64,000 nucleotides of DNA, from positions 70,185,465 through 70,249,464 of the forward strand of contig NC_087064.1 in the NCBI RefSeq assembly GCF_963678635.1. Reading direction: 5' to 3'. Each line of letters opens with the position of its first letter. The first letter of the stretch is position 1. The notes beneath the pieces were generated by a model. That model was not told the DNA's origin. It did not search any database and saw nothing but the letters and a program-made list of their open reading frames with translations. The position numbers were made by a program, and so were the translations under genes. This DNA comes from Symsagittifera roscoffensis (lineage: Eukaryota > Xenacoelomorpha > Acoela > Convolutidae). Shown here in pieces: positions 21,909 through 58,253 of this stretch.

Positions 21909-24224
21909 ACCACCCAGGTCAAAGGTCACGTTGGGTCAGGTCAAAGGTGACGATAGGTCTAAGTTCAAGTCTGAACACTTAAATTCTGATGTAGTCATTG
22001 AACAGGACCTCGCTCAAAGGTACTTATTATGCTGTGACGCTACTTTTGGCGCTATTTGAAAGGCAATCATACTTGGCTCGACAAACGACAGAAAGTTCAG
22101 TATTACTAGGATTTCTATAAAATTGTGTGTGTATTTGCATTGATAAATTATTGGTTTCTGGCTTTAATCTGAACTATTTTCAGCCAGTTCAACTGGTCAG
22201 CAAACGAAACATCTTTATTTGTCGAGACAAGTATGACTGTCTGCCCTAATTCCGCACTCCTCATTTCAAACGTGCTACCAACATTTCGATCAAAACCCTG
22301 TACTAAATATATTCTCTCGTGCACAAAACCAACCAAATCGCAAACGAAATTCACTGGTGTCAATTTCTCTAAGACCAGCAAAAGAAGAAGGCTTCTCAAA
22401 ATAGGACAGGTTTCTTAGTGAATTACTTCATGTCTCTAATGATATAACATTCGTAATAACAAAACGTCATTGGTTGTTTTTACCCTTTCTATTGCGTGGT
22501 GCGCTTTAGGCATGTTACGACAAAGCGCATTGCGCTCACTCATTTTTGAGATTCAATAATTCCATGATTTGTAAAATCGGTTTTTTCAATGAATTGTACA
22601 TTTGTTTGAACATTGATGTTTGTTGTGCTAGATTTAGCATTTATCGCAATTCTATAAAAAAAGCAGTGTTAATATTCTTGTTCATCGCAATTATCCGTTG
22701 CCAATTTTGATGCAGTAGAACTTATTTTTGTGCTTTTTTATTTAATCTAAAACAACTATCTTTTTCTTAACTGTTGGATTTCCTCTCGTTTGATTAAATT
22801 TAGAGCAAAGATGTTGCGAATATATGTTTTTATAGATTAGTTGAAAAAAAATCTTTATGCAGCAGATTAGATGCATTATGTCGATTTTGAGGTTAAAGAT
22901 AAAAAATATGTGCTCAAATTCGGTCCATGTTTCAGACTCTATGCATCCAATCAGTTGTTTTAAATAAAATTAATTCATAAAGTTAAAGGAATATATGCAA
23001 TAATTTTTACGTTATACTAGTACCGACTTAGTTTAAAGAGTATTTATGTTTTCAATTGAACGTTAATTCAATGCCAGAAAGCCATTACGATCGTCAAATT
23101 GTGTAATTTGAATTGGTGCTGGCACCTCATTATATTTTTGATAGCTGAAACTAATTAAATTTTTCTTTTCAATTATTTTGGCACGTTCAAAAAAATTATG
23201 ATAAGTAACGTGAGCTGATAAGCTCAAGAAATTGTTCAGTTGTTTATTTTCTAATTTAGAGGACGCTGGGTTTCTGTGAGCATGAGTTCAAAAAAAAATG
23301 TTCATTTTTTTGAAATCATATACATCCGCACATAAGCAAAAGCATGTGTTATATTACGAGTTCACGTTTTCAAACCTAAATCACATAAAATTGTAATCAA
23401 CAAATTAGTCCTCAGTTGCAGCAGCATCTGTTAACTGCTCTAATTGTATTTGACAATTTATTAGCACATGTATCCGCTGTCTTGATGGCCGTCCGTTTTA
23501 TTGGAAATGAGGAAGCTGATATGGCGCAGTTGTGGAATCATGAAACCCTAAATCAGGATCGTAGGCGCTACTTCGAAATGTTTTTTTTCAAAGTTTTTAC
23601 GCTCCGTTTCGCGTCTAGATATTTAACTAAGAATTTAACGGAGGATTTTTTGATAGGTCATCCGACAACTCAAGGAGGCCTGCCAGCGTGTTTTTTTTCC
23701 TGTTTGCTTGTGTTTATTGGCTCTTTTCCATCTGTTTGTTGGCTAATACTTTTGCGTTGACCAGGTACTAGACTTGATTTTTTTGTTTTAATTGTTTTAC
23801 TAACATGTTTCGGGGATCCCTTTTGCATAAGTATATAAACCCTTTTTTGTAGATAGAAGTTATTGCCTCAAAATTTTTTGTCACATTTGTTCGTTTTTGT
23901 GAAACTTTCTGACAGTTCTCAAAAATCTGGTATTCAGGTTTCTATCGAGAGATAAAAAGGTCGAATATCTTCCCGCATAAGTGGCCGTCCTTTTTTTGCT
24001 CAAAAAACATTATGGCCTTCGAATAAGTCTTTTTTTCTTTTGACGGTTTTTTGGAATGACTTGAAAACTACACTGCCAATTCTATCTGAGATTAAGGTTT
24101 TTATCTAAATAACAGTTTGCAAGTCCACTTTACTTTTAATTTTCAAAAACCTTCTCGAAAACTGCCTTGCCAATTCTCAGATAAATTGCGTAATCGAAAT
24201 ATTAGGTTTTGGGCTTTTTCGCTG
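21909..24224. other. intergenic, G-beta 3' flank
   Basis: The expected G-beta 3' UTR starts here. A canonical AATAAA is first seen only near 22963. A - strand open frame at 22148-22399 is listed separately. Beyond it the sequence is AT-rich; a repeat-D tail lies near 23700-23755, and weak satellite-like units (GAAAACTNC-TGCCAATTCT) begin near 23900. No host gene seen. Confidence 0.5.
22148..22380 (-). CDS. unidentified minus-strand reading frame, possible LINE remnant
   Basis: On the - strand a protein-like frame runs from an acceptor-like CTGGTCTTAG near 22381 to a TAA at 22148. Its composition is ordinary for protein (KLTPVNFVCDLVGFVHER, GSTFEMRSAELGQTVILVS) and it ends LNWLKIVQIKARNQ. The ending resembles the first residues of LINE endonuclease domains (LKIVQINARS-type), which suggests the end of a LINE ORF1 or start of ORF2. 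I could not identify it. It could also be an isolated terminal exon or chance. Confidence 0.25.
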
Positions 24225-24567
24225 TATAAACTGGTACGCCGTGATTTCGAAAGGAAAAAAGTTTTAGCTTTCGGGAAAATCAATTAGTAAGTTTTTCGAC
24301 TGTTTTTGGAAATTTTGTGCTTCGCGAAAACTCCTGCCAATACTGAGGCCAATGGTTCAATCATGAGAAATTGTTATGATCATTTTCCTTGCATAAACGG
24401 CTAGGCATGATTTAGTGTAGAAGAAAAATTTTGCTTTCGGTTTAATTAGTGTAGAAAAAAAGTTTTTACAGAACAGTGAATCAGTCATGTACTTTTGAGT
24501 TGAGCTATTTATGAAATAATTGACGTTTGATAATGACGCATTAATTGCTGAATATCTATGTAATGTT

Positions 24568-24865
24568 TACCCTTGCGATAAACAAGGGTATTGCGATCTG
24601 GCACTAGACTTTTTTCCTTTAAACAATTTTGTCCACAGGACTAATTGGACTCCTGGTGTGGTACCATGGTTCATGATGAATTGAAATTCTGTAGTGTCTC
24701 CTGCAAACTTAGCCGGGTGATAACGGTTAGCCTGGGACGGCAAAAGTCCTTGGGTCGGATCTGACCAGGACCAGTGTTTTTCAAACGGTAAATATTTCGG
24801 TTCAAAAAATTTATGGTCTATTATTTGTCTGCTCATGTTTTGTCGACTTAGTTGCCACATCTAAG
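24568..24865 (+). repeat. SINE-B copy (hairpin head, tRNA-like core)
   Basis: The head is ACCCTTGCGATAAACAAGGGT, a 7-base-pair hairpin, followed by ATTGCGATCTGGCACTAGACTTTTTTCC and TTTGTCCACAGG. The core at about 24708-24775 is tRNA-like (TTAGCCGGGTGATAACGGTTAGCCTGGG ... GGGTCGGATCTGACC). The tail is GTCGACTTAGTTGCCACATC. The second copy is at 27053-27352. Confidence 0.75.
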
Positions 24866-25428
24866 AATCGTTCTTTTTTTTAGATAATAACAATTTTCAC
24901 TGCAGTTTTTTTACGCATTTTAAAAATCCGGCCGAATCGGAATTAGCTTTTCACATTGGTTGTAATTTCATCAGTTCGGTTAGTTAAATTTTCACCTTCT
25001 TTAAATTTTTATCGGCTTAAATATTTTTCGGTATTTAATAGTGTTCATAGTATTAATAGTGTTCATAAGTATCCTGAGCGGCCTGTTTTTGCGTCGTTAC
25101 GATCAAAAAATGTTTTGTTTTGTGCGTGTGTGTGTGCTCTAAGGGGAAAACGGACTTAACATTTTTTTTATAAGTTAAGAATTTTTTTCCGTTTCGGCAT
25201 GAAGGGTTTCTGCTTAGGTTTTTTCGGCTTTGTTATCGCTTGTTTATTACACAAGCAAAGCTTGTGTGAAAGTAGGAACTCTTTTTTTTTCCAACCTAAG
25301 TCGCAAATTTTAGTGTTAATTGAGAAAGTGTTCATTTTGATCAATAACCAGCTATCAAGTACAGCCATTGCTAAGGATATTAGCAATCTATTAAATTACA
25401 AATAGCACGTTAGCTTCAAGGTACCATG

Positions 25429-25500
25429 GATCTGTAGCTTAGAGGTAGGTTAGGTGACCCACAAAAATTTAAGAGGGTTCGAATCTGGGCAGGGTGGGTT
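25429..25500 (+). repeat. tRNA-like SINE core
   Basis: A box TAGCTTAGAGGTAGG and B box GGGTTCGAATCTGGGC are present with about the right spacing, but the arms do not complete a cloverleaf. Copy 2 is at 27911-27982. Confidence 0.65.
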
Positions 25501-25794
25501 GTTTTTAAAGAACTTTTTCGTATACTAGTTAAATGTGTCCGCTCTATAAATTGAGGCATGTTAGTTGGCAAATTTCTTTTTCTTTTTCAAATTGACTGGT
25601 ACTGCTAATTGGCTTGCGTCACTTAGCAATTATGTAGACTCATAGTTGGCTTGTGTCACTTAGGAAATTTTGTAGACTCAAACTTTTACTCATTCAGTTT
25701 TTCCCAGTAGCGTTATCGGTCATGTTTTTGCTTGTGTATGCATAGTGTCACTTCGCCTGTGTTATAAACTCAAATCCGATCACCCATCCGGTGC

Positions 25795-25885
25795 ATCTGG
25801 CGTAGAGATTAAACAACTGCTTGAAATTAAACAACTGCTTGAAATAGCAAAGGCTTGCGGTTCGAATCCTGCCTGGCCCTTCTTT
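25795..25885 (+). repeat. tRNA-like SINE core with internal 20-base duplication
   Basis: CTGGCGTAGAGATT serves as A box and GCGGTTCGAATCCTGCCTGG as B box. Between them AAACAACTGCTTGAAAT occurs twice in tandem (about 25812 and 25832). The same internal duplication is in copy 2 (28277-28367), so it predates the 2.3 kb duplication. Confidence 0.7.
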
Positions 25886-26529
25886 GCAAACTAGAGTTGT
25901 TCTTTCTCGGACTGTCGTCCGTCTGTTTATTTTTGTCGGATTGGTTCCTGTAGCTCGATAGTGATAGTTCAGCGTTTTTATCTATGCGATAAAGAAGAGT
26001 TTTGCAATCGGGTTCTAGACTTTTTTCCGTTAACAACTTTGTCCACAGGGCTCTTTTCTGGACTGCTTAATTTTTTCGCCCTCTTACTCCTCAACTCCGA
26101 CTCCTCTCCTAATCTCATTTACAAAATTTAATCATGGTTAAGTACGTTATTTGAAATATCCTTCCTTTTTACAATTTACGTTATATTTTGGTTGTGATTT
26201 TTCCAACTCGAATTGTTAACATTTTAAATTTTTGTTTGTGTCTTTTTTCGTGTTTTCAAGTTTTTCATGACAAATTTTTTTTTTCGGCTGGATAAGTTGT
26301 GGCCTATGTAATATTGGTTCAGTGACCGCATATTGCACCTTTTGATGGGCGACAAAAAGTCTGTGTGCGCGTGTCTGTGTTTTGAGTGCGAGGGGACTTA
26401 ATAACTTATTAGTCTTTAAAAAAATTTTCCGGCTCTGAGTTTTTATTCTCCTTTTTTTGTCGGCTTAATAGGTTTCGGCCAATATTATATCCGCATATTG
26501 GTCTCATATTTTTTCAATTGACGCGTGAT

Positions 26530-26708
26530 TAAAATTGACGCGTCCGTCTGTTTATTTTTGTCGGATTGGTTCCTGTAGCTCGATAGTGATAGTTCAGCGT
26601 TTTTATCTTTGCGATAAAGAAGGGTTTTGCAATCGGGTTCTAGACTTTTTTTCCCGTTATTAACTTTGTCCACAGGGCTCTTTTCTGGACTGCTTAAATA
26701 TCCTTCCT
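26530..26708 (+). repeat. patchwork junction between the two 2.3-kb copies
   Basis: The joint is not a clean head-to-tail. GACGCGT is repeated, then comes about 150 bases of the block's own interior (TCCGTCTGTTTATTTTTGTCGG to TTTTCTGGACTGCTTAA, otherwise at about 25915-26070), then ATATCCTTCC, then the start of copy 2. Confidence 0.8.
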
Positions 26709-29014
26709 TATAAACTGGTACGCCGTGATTTCGAAAGGAAAAAAAGTTTTAGCTTTCGGGAAAATCAATTGGTAAGTTTTTCGACTGTTTTTGGAAATTT
26801 TGTGCTTCGCGAAAACTCCTGCCAATACTGAGGCCAATGGTTCAATCATGAGAAATTGTTATGATCATTTTCCTTGCATAAACGGCTAGGCATTATTTAG
26901 TGTAGAAAAAAAATTTTGCTTTCGGTTTATTTAGTGTAGAAAAAAAGTTTTTACAGAACAGTGAATCAGTCATGTACTTTTGAGTTGAGCTATTTATGAA
27001 TTAATTGACGTTTGATAATGACGCATTAATTACTGAATATCTATGTAATGTTTACCCTTGCGATAAACAAGGGTATTGCGATCTGGCACTAGACTTTTTT
27101 TTCCTTTAAACAATTTTGTCCACAGGGCTCATTGGACTCCTGGTGTGGTACCATGGTTCATGATGAATTGAAATTCTGTAGTGTCTCCTGCAAACTTAGC
27201 CGGGTGATAATGGTTAGCCTGGGACGGCAAAAGTCCTTGGGTCGGATCTGACCAGGACCATTGTTTTTCAAACGCTAAATATTTCGGTTCAAAAAATTTT
27301 TGGTCTATTATTTGTCTGCTGATGTTTTGTCGACTTAGTTGCCACATCTAAGAATCGTTTTTTTTTAGATAATAACAATTTTCACTGCAGTTGTTTTACG
27401 CATTTTAAAAATCCGGCCGAATCGGAATTAGCTTTTCACATTGGTTGTAATTTCATCAGTTCGGTTAGTTAAATTTTCACCTTCTTTAAATTTTTATCGG
27501 CTTAAATAGTTTTCGGTATTTAATAGTGTTCATAGTATTAATAGTGTTCATAGTATCCTGAGTGGCCTGTTTTTGCGTCGTTACGATCAAAAAATGTTTT
27601 GTTTTGTGCGTGTGTGTGCTCTAAGGGGAAAAGGGACTTAACATTTTTTTTTATAAGTTAAGAATTTTTTTTCGTTTCGGCATGAAGAGTTTCTGCTTAG
27701 GTTTTTTCGGCTTTGTTATCGCTTGTTTATTACACAAGCAAAGCTTGTGTGAAAGTAGGAACTCTCTTTTTTCCAACCTAAGTCGCAAATTTTAGTGTTA
27801 ATTGAGAAAGTGTTCATTTTGATCAATAACCAGCTATCAAGTACAGCCATTGCTAAGGATATTAGCAGTCTATTAAATTACAAATAGCACGTTAGCTTCA
27901 AGGTACCATGGATCTGTAGCTTAGAGGTAGGTTAGGTGACCCACAAAAAATTAAGAGGGTTCGAATCTGGGCAGGGTGGGTTGTTTTTAAAGAACTTTTT
28001 CGTATACTAGTTAAATGTGTCCGCTCTATAAATTGAGGCATGTTAGTTGGCAAATTTCTTTTTCTTTTTCAAATTGACTGGTACTGCTAATTGGCTTGCG
28101 TCACTTAGCAATTATGTAGACTCATAGTTGGCTTGCGTCACTTAGGAAATTTTGTAGACTCAAACTTTTACTCATTCAGTTTTTCCCAGTAGCGTTATCG
28201 GTCATGTTTTTGCTTGTGTATGCATAGTGTCACTTCGCCTCTGTGTTATAAACTCAAATACGATCACCCATCCGGTGCATCTGGCGTAGAGATTAAACAA
28301 CTGCTTGAAATTAAACAACTGCTTGAAATAGCAAAGGCTTGCGGTTCGAATCCTGCCTGGCCCTTCTTTGCAAACTAGAGTTGTTCTGTTTCGGACTGTC
28401 GTCCGTCTATTTATTTTTGTCGGATTGGTTCCTGTAGCTCGATAGTGATAGTTCAGCGTTTTTATCTTTGCGATAAAGAAGGGTTTTGCAATCGGGTTCT
28501 AGACTTTTTTTCCGTTAACAACTTTGTCCACAGGGCTCTTTTCTGGACTGCTTAATTTTTTCGCCCTCTTACTCCTCAACACCTACTCCTCTCCTAATCT
28601 CATTTACAAAATTTAATCATGGTTAAGTACGTTATTTGAAATATCCTTCCTTTTCACAATTTACGTTATATTTTGGTTGTGATTTTTCCAACTCGAACTG
28701 TTTACATTTTAAATTTTTGTTTGTGTCTTTTTTCGTGTTTTCAAGTTTTTCATGACAAAATTTTTTTTTTCGGCTGAATAAGTTTTGGCCTATGTAATAT
28801 TGGTTCAGTGACCGCATATTGCACCTTTCGATAGGCGACAAAAAGTCTGTGTGCGCGTGTCTGTGTTTTGAGTGTGAGGGGACTTAATAACTTATTAGTC
28901 TTATAAAAAATTTCCGGCTCTGAGTTTTTATTCTCCTTTTTTTTGTCGGCTTTATAGGTTTCGGCCAATATTATATCCGCATATTGGTCTCATATTTTTT
29001 CAATTGACGCGTGA
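26709..29014 (+). repeat. 2.3-kb tandem duplication, copy 2
   Basis: Copy of 24225-26529 at an offset of about 2.48 kb. It contains SINE-B 27053-27352 and tRNA-like cores at 27911-27982 and 28277-28367. Its last ~400 bases (from about 28614) also form the left end of the 8.4-kb duplication described below. Confidence 0.9.
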
Positions 29015-29259
29015 TTGAAATTTGTGTGTGTTTGTTATTTTGTTCGTTTAATTGTTTGTTTGAGGGTGTGTTGGACTTGATGTTCAAAAAAATAATTGGC
29101 CCAATGGGTATCTGCTAAGGTGTTTCCGGTTTTGTTACCCCTTTTCTTTGGATGCTAGTTTCACATTATATTGTCTGGACTCGTTTTTTTTCCTGCCTCG
29201 TTTTTAGCCTCGTTTTTAGATCTACTTTTTTCGAATTTTTTTTTTTGAAATAGCTGCTT

Positions 29260-29315
29260 ATTTGTTTTGTATCGTCGTAATTGGCGCGAAGATCAGCTTC
29301 GCCTCTGTGTTCCAA
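29260..29315 (+). repeat. hairpin-tail module
   Basis: GCGCGAAGATCAGCTTCGCCTCTGTGTTCC. The unit-B copy at 37700-37735 lacks one T (GATCAGCTCGCC). Confidence 0.6.
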
Positions 29316-30224
29316 GTTACTGCAACCCCTATGCTTTAGAAGACAAAGCCCGGTAGCTCGATTCCAGTTGACACCTGTTATTCTTGTACATAAAAATTTT
29401 GGCGAATTTAAATTAATGTCTGTTCGCTTATTTTTGTCTGCTTAATTTCCCAGGACTTTTTTGAAAACTTGGCTTCTGTATAGTATTCCCAAAGCTTTTT
29501 TGTAGAGTTTCGGATGGTGCCGGGAGTTTTGTTCCGGTTATTTTGGGCATTTCTTGTAATTTTTTTTTGAAAAAAAAACTATTTTTGGAAAAAAAAATTT
29601 CATTGTTTTTTTTTCTTTTGTTTTTTATCATAGTCATTCATATGTTGATATTTGTATCGCAAGTGGTTCGAAGCTCAGTATAGCTTCTGCTTTAAATATA
29701 TCAATAGTTTTCCTCCTGATTCACCGGGGTCACTAGTTACCCAATCTGTTTACCCTTGCGATTGGCAAGGGTGTTGCAACCGGGTGTTTTAATTTTTTCA
29801 CCCATGAACAATTCTGTGCACTAGATGACTGATGTTTTAATTATCTCCAAGGCTATTTTTCTCAATTAAAAGACTAATATTTTGAGCATACCAACTTTTT
29901 AAATGCTCGTTCTACTCGAACTTTGTTTTGTAAGTTGGTTGTAAATTTACCAACTCCAATTTCAGTTTTTTTTCTCGTTTTTTTTTCTTTGTTCGGCCAT
30001 ATCGGGCTTAACTCTCTTCTCATGTTGAGAGGCTATCTAGCCTCATGTTGAGAGATTGAATGGGTAAGATATACTCTTTATCTAAATGTTTTAAGGGGGG
30101 CAATGTTTTTTATGAAATTATTTTTTCGGCGGAACTGGTGACTGCTCCAGAAGTGTCGGCTTTGTTACCGCTTGGTTATACTGGCGAGCGTTAGTGTCTT
30201 AGTAGGAATCTTTTTTTAGTCTAA

Positions 30225-30512
30225 CTCTCAAGTAAATTGTTCATTATAAGTTCACTTATTTGGTGGCACTTTTTTATCACGATCTCCAGGATTGGAAATT
30301 TCATAGCGTCTGTTCTCTGCTTCATTTGTGTACGTGGCGAGTGGTTATTGCTTGAGACACATAATCTCAAGGTCAAAGATAGAATCCGAGACATTGCCGA
30401 ATTGTTACTAATTCAATGCTTATTTCTCTTTTTTCTTTTTGCACTTTCTAGAGCTGCTTTTTGTCGTCTTCTCGATAGCTTTAGCGAAGCACAGCTTCGC
30501 CTCTGTGTAAGT
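30225..30512 (+). repeat. SINE-A copy in unit A
   Basis: The tRNA-like segment at 30335-30395 (TGGCGAGTGGTTATTGCTTGAG, ATAATCTCAAGG) is followed by TTTCTAGAGCTGCTTTTTGTCG and the hairpin tail GCGAAGC-ACA-GCTTCGCCTCTGTGT. The 103-codon open frame across it is a by-product of the repeat. Confidence 0.75.
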
Positions 30513-30739
30513 TTCGCTTGGAAGCTTTTTAACCTTCGATTGTTTTAGTTGTTGGCATATTTTTTGAAAGAAGTTCAAGACCAATATCAAGACAAATGTA
30601 GGAAAATTTCTGCGGCTTTCATCTCAGTTTCCGCCGAACTGTCGCTCAACTATTATGTGCCCGGCACATATGTAAACCTAGTATTTTATTCTTAAGACGG
30701 TTTATCCGCAAGGGAAAGGACTAACATACGAGCTATTCG

Positions 30740-30965
30740 GCTCCTAACGGAGAACCGTTGTTGAATCTCTGTTTAAGATCTACATAAATTTTTTGGTTAT
30801 TTTTCTGGGCTAATAATGTTACCTCACCCTCAAGCAACGAGCATGGTTGGGCCTCGAACATGCGACATTTCGATTGAGAGGTGGAGACGTAATAATTTTA
30901 CCAGTAGTCATTCAGTTTTATATCGCTAGTGGTGCGAAGCGTTGCTTCGCCTCGGTGTGAAAGAG
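30740..30965 (-). repeat. SINE-like element with reversed tRNA part, followed by a hairpin tail
   Basis: Same element as 21490-21665 (GAGAACCGTTGTTG, CTGGGCTAATAATGTTACC, CCTCAAGCAACGAGCATGG, GATTGAGAGGTGGAGACGTAA). A + strand hairpin tail (GTGCGAAGCGTTGCTTCGCCTCGGTGTG) follows at 30931-30960. Confidence 0.65.
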
Positions 30966-30987
30966 TATACTTATCTAGTTATTAAGA

Positions 30988-31447
30988 ATAATGAACGTAG
31001 TGAGTACTCTTTTATAGGTCATGCTGATTTTTTTTCACGAAAAAGTCTTAAACTTGTTTACGCTCAGTTTTGATTTTTCGCGGTTTGTCTTGTGATTTCT
31101 TTTCAAATTTAGTGCATTTTCATTGTTAAAAGGAAGGCAAACTCTATCGAACAGCAAAAGTGTAAAGGTCACGAAAAACGTGATCGACTTCCTATTTCGA
31201 AAATGGAAACTAGTTATCAGATTTCCCATCGAAATAAAAGTTTTACGCATTGATCCAGTTTCTCAAATTGGGTTAATTTTAACAAAAAAGTGTCCATCAT
31301 AAATTGTTCTACAAATTCGAAGAGCTTTGAAGCCGTCTATTTTTTTCTTCGAAATTCAAAAGTTGAAAGCGCTTGATAAAAACATCTGTTTTTTTTTCAA
31401 TTTCCTTGCATTCATTGCTCTTTTCCAACTGTTATTTGGCTATGTTT
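30988..31447 (+). repeat. repeat family D, unit-A copy
   Basis: From AATGAACGTAGTGAGTACTC to CAACTGTTATTTGGCTATG; one of the best preserved copies. A tRNA-like segment follows (31499-31575, TGGCGTAGACGTTACGCACATG ... GGTTCCAATTCGACC), which contains the imperfect hairpin GCATGTGGCGTA/TACGCACATGC. Confidence 0.7.
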
Positions 31448-31904
31448 CTAGCCTTTTATTGCTTAGTTCATAAAAAAATCAAAAGCAAGGCGCTTATTCG
31501 CGCATGTGGCGTAGACGTTACGCACATGCCTACAAATACAAATTCATTGGTTCCAATTCGACCACGACCTGTTTTGTTCAATTACCGCGCGTCAAAAAAT
31601 CGTTGTCAGATTTCTGTTTGTCTGCTGGTTTATGTCGGCTTAGTTAATGCAGCATGGAATTTTCCTAAGTTTCTTGAATTTTTTTAAGTAAAATAATTTA
31701 AATGTTTGCTTTGGGCAAGTAATTGAGTTCAAATAATTTTTGCCGATTTTCTTTGTTATTTTATGATTTTTTTCACATTGTTTTAATGAATTATATATGC
31801 AGTACTACGGCAGTTTTAGAAAATGTCTAGATCATACCTCTTTTTGCAAAACTTCGATTGAAAAATATGAAATATAGTGCTGTTGTTACAGTAAAATTTA
31901 ACGC

Positions 31905-31970
31905 CGTAGTTCTGGCATATATTTCTGTTTCGCAAAAGTTGCGAAGCTCCGCTTCGCTTCTGTGTTAAAG
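31905..31970 (+). repeat. hairpin-tail module just upstream of membralin exon 1
   Basis: GTTGCGAAGCTCCGCTTCGCTTCTGTGTTA, a perfect GCGAAGC/GCTTCGC stem, lies about 95 bases before the acceptor of membralin exon 1. The unit-B copy is at 40360-40390. Confidence 0.65.
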
Positions 31971-32016
31971 GTATCGATTTGTTTTCCTGGAGCGTTTAAC
32001 TCTGGAAATTAATTAA

Positions 32017-58253
<26,237 letters not shown>

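Larger units (their letters stand above)
24225..26529 (+). repeat. 2.3-kb tandem duplication, copy 1
   Basis: The block from TATAAACTGGTACGCC to CAATTGACGCGTGATT is repeated at 26709-29014 with only scattered differences (for example single T-run lengths, GATCATTTTCC conserved throughout). The block is itself a mosaic of family-B heads, tRNA-like segments and T-rich tails with TCGGCTTA words. No host gene in it. Confidence 0.9.

Noticed and set aside
25429-25500. functional tRNA gene
   Set aside because: A and B boxes are present, but no seven-pair acceptor stem or complete cloverleaf; it repeats within a duplicated SINE block. The same holds for the other tRNA-like cores (14105, 30335, 46860, 52280, 54275, 59005, 60280).
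30237-30548. 103-codon open frame
   Set aside because: It lies entirely within a SINE-A copy and its exact twin at 38658-38969 arises from the 8.4-kb duplication; no family match.
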